Shown here: in pieces, positions 1 to 6,968 of the stretch | Position numbering within the stretch: the first letter of the stretch is position 1 | How the letters are laid out: each line of letters begins with the position of its first letter | Notes under the pieces: model-generated | Database searches by the model: none | What the model was told of the DNA's origin: nothing | What the model saw: the letters and a program-made list of their open reading frames with translations, nothing else | Source of the DNA: Pseudomonas sp. | GTDB lineage: Bacteria > Pseudomonadota > Gammaproteobacteria > Pseudomonadales > Pseudomonadaceae | Direction of reading: 5' to 3' | Assembly: GCF_030147005.1 (NCBI RefSeq) | Contig: NZ_JASLAW010000185.1 | Coordinates: 1-16,666, forward strand | DNA length: 16,666 nt | Position numbers and translations under genes: made by a program

Positions 1-63
1 GCGCTGGCGGGGGTGCGGATCAGCAACCGGGATAATGAATTGCACTACCAGTTCAACGATTGA
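1..63 (+). pseudogene. Mirrored 3' end of tssH (clpV), cut by window edge
   Basis: Reading frame 1 on the plus strand gives ALAGVRISNRDNELHYQFND and a TGA stop. This is identical, residue for residue and base for base, to the C-terminus of the ClpV gene that ends at 200 on the minus strand. The copy is the left arm of a perfect inverted repeat, and its upstream part, if any, lies outside the window. It could be the tail of a second inverted clpV copy, a short remnant created by a foldback event, or an assembly or library artefact at a contig end. The sequence alone cannot decide. It should not be counted as an independent gene. Confidence 0.75.
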
Positions 64-87
64 CCTGACGGAACACGATTAGAAAAC

Positions 88-175
88 GTGGGAGCGGGCT
101 TGCTCGCGAATGCGGTGTATCAGTTGATGCATTCGGCGGCTGATTCACCGCATTCGCGAGCAAGCCCGCTCCCAC
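88..175. repeat. REP doublet (REPIN-like) downstream of tssH
   Basis: Two inverted REP elements face each other, at 88-110 (GTGGGAGCGGGCTTGCTCGC followed by GAA) and at 153-175, its reverse complement. They are separated by 42 nt. Each contains the near-palindrome GCGGGC-TT-GCTCGC typical of Pseudomonas REP sequences, which are mobilised in trans by REP-associated tyrosine transposases (RAYT). No such transposase is in the window. A doublet placed just after a clpV stop could act as an mRNA 3' stabiliser or weak terminator. Because the surrounding inverted repeat may be an artefact, one of the two REPs could also be a mirror image of the other rather than a true second element. Confidence 0.8.
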
Positions 176-199
176 GTTTTCTAATCGTGTTCCGTCAGG

Positions 200-2854
200 T
201 CAATCGTTGAACTGGTAGTGCAATTCATTATCCCGGTTGCTGATCCGCACCCCCGCCAGCGCCTTGCCTTCCAGCATGCGCGTGAGGAATTCACGGCTCA
301 TGTCCGGCAGCAGGCTGTTGGTCAAGATGGTGTCGATCATGCGTCCGCCGCTTTCGGTTTCGGTGCAGCGTGAGACGATCAGGTCGACCACCGCGTCGTC
401 GTACTCGAAGGCCACCTTGTGGGTATTCTCCACGCGCTTCTTGATGCGGTTCAGTTGCAGGCGAGTGATCGCCTTGAGCATCTCGTCGCTCAGCGGGTAG
501 TACGGAATGGTCACCAGGCGGCCGAGCAGCGCCGGCGGGAAGATCTCCAGCAGCGGCTGGCGCAGGGCCTTGGCGATTTCCTCCGGCTCTGGCATGTTCG
601 CCGGGTCTTTGCAGACCTGGGAAATCAACTCGGTACCGGCGTTGGTGGTGAGCAGGATCAGGGTGTTCTTGAAGTCGATCACCCGGCCTTCGCCGTCTTC
701 CATCACGCCTTTGTCAAACACCTGGAAGAAGATTTCATGCACGTCCGGGTGGGCTTTTTCCACCTCGTCCAGCAGCACTACGCTGTAGGGTTTGCGCCGC
801 ACCGCTTCGGTCAGCACACCGCCTTCGCCGTAGCCGATATAGCCCGGTGGCGCACCCTTGAGGGTGGACACGGTGTGGGCTTCCTGGAACTCGCTCATGT
901 TGATGGTGATGACGTTCTGCTCACCGCCGTACATGGCTTCGGCCAGGGCCAGGGCGGTTTCGGTCTTGCCCACGCCGGAGGTGCCGGCCAGCATGAACAC
1001 GCCAATCGGCTTGCTCGGGTTGTCGAGGCCGGCACGGGAGGTCTGGATGCGCTTGGCGATCATCTGCAAGGCATGGTCCTGGCCGATGATGCGTTTTTTC
1101 AGGTGCTGGTCGAGGTTGAGCACCGTTTCCAGCTCATTGCGCGCCATGCGGCCCACCGGGATGCCGGTCCAGTCGGCGACTACCGAGGCCACGGCCTGGT
1201 AGTCCACGGTCGGCAGGATCAGCGGGCTTTCGCCCTGGAGCGCGGTGAGGCGCTGTTGCAGGTCGACCAGTTGGGCGCGCAATTGGTCGTCGCCGCTGTC
1301 TACAACGCCGGCCTTTTCGCGCAAGGTCGCACGGGTGGCGAGCAGTTCATCGACCAGGGTCTTTTCTTCGGCCCAACGGCTTTCCAGCGTGGCCAGGCGT
1401 TCACGCTCGGTGCTCAGCAACGCTTCGCTGTTGGTTTGGCGTGCGCCAATTGCAATGCCGATGGCGTGTTCGCGGGCGATGATCTGCAGTTCGGTTTCCA
1501 GCGCTTCGATACGGCGGCGGCTGTCGTCCACTTCGGCCGGCACCGCGTGCAGGCTGATGGCGACGCGGGCGCAGGCGGTGTCCAGCAGGCTGACGGATTT
1601 GTCCGGCAACTGGCGTGCCGGAATGTAGCGGTGGGACAGTTTCACCGAGGCTTCCAGGGCTTCATCAAGGATCTGCACCTGGTGGTGTTTTTCCATGGTC
1701 GAGGCCACGCCGCGCATCATCAGCAGCGCCTTGTCTTCCGATGGCTCGGCCACCTGTACCACTTGGAAGCGGCGGGTCAGCGCCGGGTCTTTTTCGATGT
1801 GCTTTTTGTACTCGGCCCAGGTGGTGGCGGCCACGGTGCGCAAGGTGCCACGGGCGAGGGCGGGTTTGAGCAGGTTGGCCGCATCGCCCGTGCCGGCGGC
1901 ACCGCCGGCGCCCACCAGGGTGTGGGCTTCGTCGATAAACAGGATGATCGGCTTGGGCGAGGCCTGCACATCTTCAATGACCTGACGTAGGCGCTGCTCA
2001 AACTCGCCTTTCATGCTGGCGCCGGCTTGCAGCAGGCCCACATCGAGGCTGCGCAATTCCACGTCCTTGAGCGCCGGCGGCACGTCACCGGCGACGATGC
2101 GCAGGGCGAAACCTTCGACGACGGCGGTCTTGCCCACGCCGGCTTCACCGGTGAGGATCGGGTTGTTCTGGCGACGACGCATGAGGATGTCCACCAGCTG
2201 GCGGATCTCTTCATCACGGCCGACGATAGGGTCGAGCTTGCCGCTGCGGGCCTGTTCGGTCAGGTCGACAGTAAAACGCTTGAGCGCTTCCTGTTTGCCC
2301 ATCGCGCTGGGGGCCATGGCGCCGCTTGCTTCGCCGGGAGCACCGGCATTGAAGCCGTCGCTGGCGCCGAGGGCGTTTTCGGGCGAGTCGCCGACGTATT
2401 CGTCAAAGCGCTCGCTCAGGGCCTCGGGCTTGATCTTGTCGAATTCGGCCGACAAGCCCAGCAGCGCATGGCGCAGGCTCGGTGTTTTCAGAATGCCCAG
2501 CACCAGGTAACCGGTGCGCACCTGGCTTTCGCCGAACATCAGGCTGCCGTACACCCAACCGCGTTCAACGGCTTCTTCCACATGGGACGACAGGTCGGTG
2601 ATCGAGGTCGAGCCGCGTGGCAGGCGGTCCAGCGCTTCGGTGAGATCACGGGCCAGGCGTGCCGGTTCTACGTTGAACTGGCGGATGATGCGGTGCAGGT
2701 CCGAGTCTTGCAGTTGCAGCAACTGGTGAAACCAGTGAGCCAGTTCCACATACGGATTGCCCCGCAGTTTGCAGAACACGGTGGCGGCTTCGATGGCCTT
2801 GTAGGCCACGCTGTTGAGTTTGCCGAACAGTGCGGCGCGACTGATTTCACCCAT
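200..2854 (-). CDS. tssH: T6SS sheath-disassembly AAA+ ATPase TssH (ClpV)
   Basis: This 884-residue Clp/Hsp100-family ATPase extracts and recycles contracted TssB/TssC sheath in the cytoplasm. An N-terminal substrate-binding domain (about 1-160) is followed by a low-complexity Gly/Ala linker. The first AAA+ module has Walker A GEAGVGKT (236-243) and Walker B IILFIDEAH (303-311). A helical middle domain spans about 440-545. The second AAA+ module has Walker A GTSGVGKT (624-631) and Walker B VVLLDEVEK (692-700). The central insertion and lack of a ClpP-binding context fit ClpV rather than ClpA or ClpB. The ATG is preceded by an AAGGA ribosome site and overlaps the tssG stop by 8 nt, so the two are translationally coupled. 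It is the last gene of the left operon in this window. Its final 20 codons are mirrored at 1-63. Confidence 0.97.
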   Translation of the reverse strand: MGEISRAALFGKLNSVAYKAIEAATVFCKLRGNPYVELAHWFHQLLQLQDSDLHRIIRQFNVEPARLARDLTEALDRLPRGSTSITDLSSHVEEAVERGWVYGSLMFGESQVRTGYLVLGILKTPSLRHALLGLSAEFDKIKPEALSERFDEYVGDSPENALGASDGFNAGAPGEASGAMAPSAMGKQEALKRFTVDLTEQARSGKLDPIVGRDEEIRQLVDILMRRRQNNPILTGEAGVGKTAVVEGFALRIVAGDVPPALKDVELRSLDVGLLQAGASMKGEFEQRLRQVIEDVQASPKPIILFIDEAHTLVGAGGAAGTGDAANLLKPALARGTLRTVAATTWAEYKKHIEKDPALTRRFQVVQVAEPSEDKALLMMRGVASTMEKHHQVQILDEALEASVKLSHRYIPARQLPDKSVSLLDTACARVAISLHAVPAEVDDSRRRIEALETELQIIAREHAIGIAIGARQTNSEALLSTERERLATLESRWAEEKTLVDELLATRATLREKAGVVDSGDDQLRAQLVDLQQRLTALQGESPLILPTVDYQAVASVVADWTGIPVGRMARNELETVLNLDQHLKKRIIGQDHALQMIAKRIQTSRAGLDNPSKPIGVFMLAGTSGVGKTETALALAEAMYGGEQNVITINMSEFQEAHTVSTLKGAPPGYIGYGEGGVLTEAVRRKPYSVVLLDEVEKAHPDVHEIFFQVFDKGVMEDGEGRVIDFKNTLILLTTNAGTELISQVCKDPANMPEPEEIAKALRQPLLEIFPPALLGRLVTIPYYPLSDEMLKAITRLQLNRIKKRVENTHKVAFEYDDAVVDLIVSRCTETESGGRMIDTILTNSLLPDMSREFLTRMLEGKALAGVRISNRDNELHYQFND

Positions 2855-3890
2855 GCTCTGGATTCCTTGAGGTGGTGGCGTGATCGGCGTAGTGCCGGGC
2901 CAGGATTAGGTCGTTGGCGTCATGCGCAGGCCGGCCGAGCCAGGTGTTGAAGCCCAGGCGGAACTGGCCGTTGAGTTGCAGCGTCGGAACTTCGGGCTGT
3001 TGCAAAACCAGATTCAAGTCCCAGTCCAGTTCATGGCCCAGGTACTCGGCCACCCACGCCACCAGTTCGTTGAACGGCTGGTGGCCGGGCAGCATGCCCA
3101 TGTAGTCGTCGAGTTTCAGCGGCCCGAGGCGAATACGGAATTTGTGCTGGCGGTCCCACACATGGTTGCCCAGGCAGAAATCCACGCCCAGCCGGGTGGC
3201 GCTCACGCCGACGCGGCTGCGTTCGGGCAGCTCCAGCCATTGGCCGACGTATTCTTCGATCGCCACCGGCAAACCGAAGTACCCGCTGAGGATGGCCTTC
3301 AAGCCATCCGGGTAGCGGGTTTGCGCCGACAGGTGACCGCTGTAATGCAGCTTCGCCGTGTCGGGAATCAACCCTTGGTTGAGCAAGCTGGGCATGCCGC
3401 GGCCACTCAAGGCGGCCAGGCGTGCGGACCAGTAGTCATCGTCCGGCCGGTCATGGCTGACCGTCGGCCGTGCCTCGGCCCAGGCCCGGTAGAACAAGGT
3501 CAGCAGGCGATGGTGGAACACATCCAGGAACTGCTTGCTGGTGCTGTCGGCGTTGTGGCGCTGGCGCTCGCGCACGTACTCGGTGATATGCAGCGGCAGC
3601 GGGCCGTTCGGGCCGCCGAGGCCGAAGAAAAATTGCTCCATCCGCGCCGGCTTGCCGTCGCCCCCAGGGTCGACCGACGCCAGGGTGGCCGGGGCGAAGG
3701 TGCAATCGGCCTGTTGCCCCAGGCGCAGCGGGTCATCCGCCAGACGCAGGGAATGGCCCAGGCGCGGCAGCTCCGGCGATTCGCACTCGATACGCCGCAG
3801 CGCCTGGAAGAAGTCATATTCCCAGGGCTCCTGGTGCATCGCGTCCAGGGTACTCACAGGGTCGGACGCCGTCCGGGCTTGGCTTTCCAT
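2847..3890 (-). CDS. tssG: T6SS baseplate wedge protein TssG
   Basis: This protein of up to 347 residues belongs to the TssG (VasB/ImpH) family. With TssE, TssF and TssK it forms the baseplate wedge in the cytoplasm under the membrane complex. The N-terminal segment WEYDFFQALRRIE and the conserved GxGGPNGPLPLHITEY-like stretch in the first third are typical of the family. The start is uncertain. The longest form starts with ATG at 3890, inside the tssF end, with a weak ribosome site. A GTG at 3857 would give a 4-nt GTGA overlap with the tssF stop, and an ATG at 3839 would start just after it. All three give family-like lengths of about 330-347. The gene is sandwiched between tssF and tssH with overlaps, so it is surely co-transcribed. 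Confidence 0.93.
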   Translation of the reverse strand: MESQARTASDPVSTLDAMHQEPWEYDFFQALRRIECESPELPRLGHSLRLADDPLRLGQQADCTFAPATLASVDPGGDGKPARMEQFFFGLGGPNGPLPLHITEYVRERQRHNADSTSKQFLDVFHHRLLTLFYRAWAEARPTVSHDRPDDDYWSARLAALSGRGMPSLLNQGLIPDTAKLHYSGHLSAQTRYPDGLKAILSGYFGLPVAIEEYVGQWLELPERSRVGVSATRLGVDFCLGNHVWDRQHKFRIRLGPLKLDDYMGMLPGHQPFNELVAWVAEYLGHELDWDLNLVLQQPEVPTLQLNGQFRLGFNTWLGRPAHDANDLILARHYADHATTSRNPEHG

Positions 3891-5713
3891 CGCATGATCT
3901 CGCCGCGTTCGGTGGTACGGATCACCGTCTCGGTAAAACTGTTGATCGACACGTAGCGTGCCAGGAAGCGTTCCAGCACCGCACCGAGCAGGAACACGCC
4001 GGTGCCGCGGAACGCGTTTTCATCGAATTCCAAAGTAATTTCCAGGCCACGGCCAAACACAATCGGGCCGGGCATCGGCAGGCGTCGGGTCACGGCTTTG
4101 CTGCTGACTTCGCGCAAGCCTTCAATCTGCAATTGAAGCGCGGCGTCGTTGCTGTCGCCGTACAGGCGCAACAGTTCACGCAACGCCCCGGCCCCCTGGC
4201 CCTGTTCGCTTAAGGAAAGGTAATTGAGCGACAACTGGCTGATCAGACGCCAGGCCTTGGCGTCGTGGGCATGGCTGGCGCGTGGGCGGCTGGGGGCTGC
4301 GACGCAACGCACAGAAAGCACCGGGGCGCTGTCGGCCAGGGTGAAATCGGTCTTGCCGTTGCCCACGCTCATGAACAGCGGCAAGTCGCGGTTGGTGCAC
4401 AGCGCCGTCACGCCGAGCTGGCGCAGGTTATGGCCATAGGGTGCTTGTCGGCTGTCCACCAGGCTTACGAAGGTTTCGCTGCCCACATAGGTGGAACGCG
4501 GGCCGTTACGGCGCTGATCGCTGGAAAGCACGCGCGGTTCGCGGCGCACCGTGTAATAGGCCAGGTCGCGCCCATAACGAGAGGGATCGCGCACGGCGTA
4601 AAACGGTAAAAACGGCTGCTCCGGCCCGGTGCCGTGGCCAGTGATGCCGCTCAGGGAGTGAATCTCGAAATCCATCGGTCGCGTGCGGTCGGCGATCACA
4701 TGGTGTTCGTTGACCCGGTCAGACAAATGAATACGGTCCACGCGTTTCGGGAACAGGTTGATCGCCGGCGTGCAGAAGGGCAGGAACTGCGCCGCGCCGA
4801 CGCTGCCTTCCAGGCTTGGCTCGTGACGATCGAACAGTACGATCAACTCCAGTTCCTGGCCGTCGCAACGCTTGACCGCGCGGCTCAGTTCAGCAAATTC
4901 GATAAACAGGAAACGGTGGGGCAGGGCGAAGTATTCCTGCAGCAGCCGATAACCCTGGAACGCCCGCGCCACCACCGGCATCGCTGCGTCGGCATCGTCG
5001 AAACCGCGTGAGCGCAACGCGTCTTGAGGCAGGCGTTCAACCCAGTCGCCACCGGGCTTGCGTGCGAACACTGCGCAGGCATTGCCCAGCAGTTGTTCGT
5101 AAAGGCGGAACGGTTGCTCATCGGCCCCGCTGAGGTACAGCGGCAGGTTATCCAGGTCGAGGCTGTTGAACGGCAATTCGGAGCCGGTGCGTAGGGTCAG
5201 GCGCAGACCGGCCTTGGCTTTCGGTTCGCTGGCGGCGAGGCGGCCGAGCACGGCGGCGGGGTTGCCGAAGTATTCGGCATTGCTGACCTGTAACGGCCAC
5301 AGCGTCACCGGGTGTGCGGTGCGGTACTCGCAGCAGGTCTGGGTTTCGCGGCTAAGGGCGGCGCGCAGTATCGTGTCGCGGGGCAGGGGGAAACCGCCGG
5401 CGAGGGAGCCTTCATCGGGGTCGGTCTGCAGCTGGACCACGGTCATCGACGGCGTTGGCGCCAAGTAGTGCGGGTAGGCGATTTCCAGCAGGTTGTGGGT
5501 GAAAGTCGGGTACTCGGCGTCGAGCTTGAGCTGCACGCGGGCCGTGAGGTAGGCAAAGCCTTCGAGCAAGCGTTCGACGTACGGGTCGGCGCAGTCCATG
5601 CCGGACAGGGTCAGCCGACTGGCGATCTTCGGGTATTCCCTGGCGAACTCGGCGGCGCTTTCGCGCACGTGGTGCAGCTCCTGGTTGTACAGCTCCAGCA
5701 GGCGCGGGTTCAT
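3854..5713 (-). CDS. tssF: T6SS baseplate wedge protein TssF
   Basis: This 619-residue TssF (VasA/ImpG) protein is the large wedge subunit. In family structures two TssF copies and one TssG form the trifurcation that contacts TssE, TssK and the VgrG hub. The N-terminus NPRLLELYNQELHHVRESAAEFAREYPKIA is the characteristic opening of the family, and the length is normal. An in-frame upstream extension to 5812 exists but lies inside tssE. The ATG at 5713 is preferred because it has a GGAGG ribosome site 5-6 nt upstream and overlaps the tssE stop as ATGA. Coupling to tssE upstream and tssG downstream fits the need for fixed wedge stoichiometry. No frameshift or missing segment is seen. Confidence 0.96.
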   Translation of the reverse strand: MNPRLLELYNQELHHVRESAAEFAREYPKIASRLTLSGMDCADPYVERLLEGFAYLTARVQLKLDAEYPTFTHNLLEIAYPHYLAPTPSMTVVQLQTDPDEGSLAGGFPLPRDTILRAALSRETQTCCEYRTAHPVTLWPLQVSNAEYFGNPAAVLGRLAASEPKAKAGLRLTLRTGSELPFNSLDLDNLPLYLSGADEQPFRLYEQLLGNACAVFARKPGGDWVERLPQDALRSRGFDDADAAMPVVARAFQGYRLLQEYFALPHRFLFIEFAELSRAVKRCDGQELELIVLFDRHEPSLEGSVGAAQFLPFCTPAINLFPKRVDRIHLSDRVNEHHVIADRTRPMDFEIHSLSGITGHGTGPEQPFLPFYAVRDPSRYGRDLAYYTVRREPRVLSSDQRRNGPRSTYVGSETFVSLVDSRQAPYGHNLRQLGVTALCTNRDLPLFMSVGNGKTDFTLADSAPVLSVRCVAAPSRPRASHAHDAKAWRLISQLSLNYLSLSEQGQGAGALRELLRLYGDSNDAALQLQIEGLREVSSKAVTRRLPMPGPIVFGRGLEITLEFDENAFRGTGVFLLGAVLERFLARYVSINSFTETVIRTTERGEIMRWKAKPGRRPTL

Positions 5714-6228
5714 GGGCGCCTCCGCTGGTCTGCGTTGAGCACGCGTACGTGGCCGGATTCCAGGTCGAGGTCGGTTTGCAGCAACAGGCGCAGCGGCACT
5801 GGCTGGGCCCACAGGTCGCCTTCGATCTCGAAACTCAAGGCGTTGTGGTCCATCTCACCTTGGCCGACGCGGGCTTTGACGCGCAGCGTGTGGCGCAAAA
5901 TGCGCGGCTCGAACGTAGCGATGGCTTGGTAGATCAACGCCTCAAGCGCCTTGATATCGACGCTGGAAACACTGTTGCCCGCCAGCGCCGGCAGGCCGTA
6001 ATTGACCACCGAAGTTCCGGCCGGGGTGTGCAGCGTCGCATCGGCATCGAGTAACGATGTGGTGTTGAGCAGCCACGCCAGATCACGCAATACCGAGGCT
6101 TTCAATTGAGTCAGGGACAGCACGCGTTTGTCGGCGCTTTCCTTGGGATTGGTTGGGTCGTCGTCGGTCAACCGGTCCAGCAGGGACGGTTGCAGACGGT
6201 CGCGGGAAGCGATTTCAGTTACCACCAA
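5710..6228 (-). CDS. tssE: T6SS baseplate protein TssE (gp25-like), TTG start
   Basis: This 172-residue protein is a homologue of phage T4 gp25, the wedge component that anchors the first sheath ring in the baseplate. The gp25-type core is visible in the C-terminal two thirds, including VVNYGLPAL (about 75-82) and the conserved EPR motif at 107-109 in ATFEPRILR. The start codon is TTG (complement of CAA at 6226-6228), supported by GGAG at 6234-6237 with a 5-nt spacer and by the absence of a nearby in-frame ATG. TTG probably lowers translation, which suits a protein needed in only a few copies per machine. The gene follows hcp by 75 nt containing a strong hairpin and overlaps tssF by 4 nt. tagJ, which precedes tssE in the P. 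aeruginosa H1 cluster, is not present. Confidence 0.94.
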   Translation of the reverse strand: MVVTEIASRDRLQPSLLDRLTDDDPTNPKESADKRVLSLTQLKASVLRDLAWLLNTTSLLDADATLHTPAGTSVVNYGLPALAGNSVSSVDIKALEALIYQAIATFEPRILRHTLRVKARVGQGEMDHNALSFEIEGDLWAQPVPLRLLLQTDLDLESGHVRVLNADQRRRP

Positions 6229-6266
6229 AGCAGCTCCACGGACGGGTTGCGAGAGTAACGGGATCC

Positions 6267-6298
6267 CTGGGGCCGTGGCGCGCAGCCACGGCCACCAG
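6267..6298 (-). promoter_or_regulatory. Strong hairpin between hcp and tssE
   Basis: GGCCGTGGC (6271-6279) pairs perfectly with GCCACGGCC (6285-6293) around a 5-nt loop. CTGG (6267-6270) extends the stem with CCAG (6295-6298), leaving one bulged A. The stem begins 5 nt past the hcp stop. In the direction of transcription (minus strand) it is followed by no run of T, so it is not a standard intrinsic terminator. It could protect the 3' end of an abundant hcp message, attenuate transcription into tssE, or mark an RNA processing point. The structure is seen directly; its role is inferred. Confidence 0.7.
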
Positions 6299-6303
6299 AG
6301 CTA

Positions 6304-6792
6304 TCAGCGCTTGGTGTTGGAACGGATGTTCCAGCCAAACTTGACCGGGCCGCCGTCTTTGGTGCCGTCGGCTTTCTGCGGCTGGTAGTCGACCAACACT
6401 TGGGCGAAGTTCAAGGTGACGTTCTCGGTCAGGCGATCTTCGCCGCCCGAACCGCCGGTGCTCAGGGACGTGACCAGTACTTCTTCCAGGTTGATCACCA
6501 TGTACTCGACCTGGCTTTCGCCACCGGCCTTGCGCACGGTCAGCTTGACCTTGTCGATGTGCTTGCCGCTGGCGCAGTGCATCATCAGGTTAGGCGAAGC
6601 CTTGTCGACGTACTTGGTCAGCGACAGGTCCTGGATATTCACCTTGCCCGCGCCGCCGCCACCGCCCACATGCATGTTGCCGGACTGGGCCATGCCCCAG
6701 CTCCAGCTCAGCACGTCGATTTCGTCCTTGTGGGCCTTGTCCATGGACTCGCCCTTGATGTCGCCGATCTTGATGAAAATATCAACAGCCAT
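6304..6792 (-). CDS. hcp: T6SS inner tube protein Hcp (Hcp1-like)
   Basis: This 162-residue protein forms hexameric rings that stack into the expelled tube and can carry effectors in the ring lumen. The opening MAVDIFIKIGDIKGES, the glycine stretch MHVGGGGGAGKV, the STGGSGGEDRLTENVTLNFAQV segment and the C-terminal PVKFGWNIR match P. aeruginosa Hcp1 (PA0085) closely by memory, including length. The ATG at 6792 is chosen over an upstream ATG at 6819 because GGGAG lies 5 nt before it and the shorter form matches the family N-terminus. It is separated from tssC by a 176-nt gap containing a REP doublet and from tssE by a strong hairpin, so its transcript could be stabilised or regulated apart from its neighbours. 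An AT-rich patch at 6821-6833 contains a TAAAAT -10-like hexamer, but no good -35 accompanies it. Confidence 0.98.
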   Translation of the reverse strand: MAVDIFIKIGDIKGESMDKAHKDEIDVLSWSWGMAQSGNMHVGGGGGAGKVNIQDLSLTKYVDKASPNLMMHCASGKHIDKVKLTVRKAGGESQVEYMVINLEEVLVTSLSTGGSGGEDRLTENVTLNFAQVLVDYQPQKADGTKDGGPVKFGWNIRSNTKR

Positions 6793-6844
6793 GATTTCTC
6801 CCTGTGTGGCCCAAGCCACTGAATTTTATTAACGCCGCCGACCG

Positions 6845-6946
6845 CTGTAGGAGCGAGCTTGCTCGCGAAGGTCGGCAACGATGAAGCGGGCATCCTGAAT
6901 GAACGCGGCGCCTTTAAGTTTTTCGCGAGCAAGCTCGCTCCTACAG
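6845..6946. repeat. REP doublet (REPIN-like) between tssC and hcp
   Basis: Two 25-nt elements in inverted orientation, 6845-6869 and 6922-6946, are exact reverse complements and flank a 52-nt spacer. Each contains the perfect palindrome GCGAGC-TT-GCTCGC and ends in CTGTAGGAG on the outer side. This differs from the GTGGGAGCGGGC type found after tssH. The doublet fills most of the 176-nt gap between the tssC stop and the hcp start, inside the operon and on the transcript. Such structures are known to impede 3'-5' exonucleases and can cause partial termination, so it may set the ratio of tssBC to hcp message. The RAYT transposase that would have mobilised it is not in the window. Confidence 0.88.
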
Positions 6947-6968
6947 AGAGCGAGCCGGTCCCGATTTC

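Larger units (their letters stand above)
1..262. repeat. Long perfect inverted repeat folding through a REP doublet
   Basis: Positions 1-117 are the exact reverse complement of 146-262 (each position x pairs with 263-x). The unpaired centre is 118-145, inside which ATCAG (119-123) can still pair with CTGAT (140-144). The arms contain the last 60 coding bases and stop of clpV, 24 nt of spacer, and a REP element. The left arm reaches the first base of the window, so the true arm length is unknown. Identity stops at 263 only because the mirrored side runs out. A stretch that includes ordinary coding sequence is not part of a normal REP doublet, so the symmetry needs a separate explanation. Confidence 0.95.

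Noticed and set aside
88..175. CRISPR-like repeat and spacer arrangement
   Set aside because: There are only two copies, in inverted rather than direct orientation, with a Pseudomonas REP core. No cas genes are present.
64..199. Intrinsic terminator after clpV
   Set aside because: The REP doublet forms a large hairpin followed by only TTTTC on the minus strand, and that T stretch lies in the possibly artefactual mirrored arm. It is better described as a REP structure.
419..1990. Long plus-strand open frame (523 aa) opposite tssH
   Set aside because: It is antisense to a clearly conserved ClpV, has low-complexity composition and no recognisable domain. Such frames are expected opposite GC-rich genes.
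6821..6833. Sigma-70 promoter for hcp
   Set aside because: A TAAAAT hexamer is present on the minus strand, but the bases 17 nt upstream (CCTACA, at the REP edge) do not resemble a -35 element.
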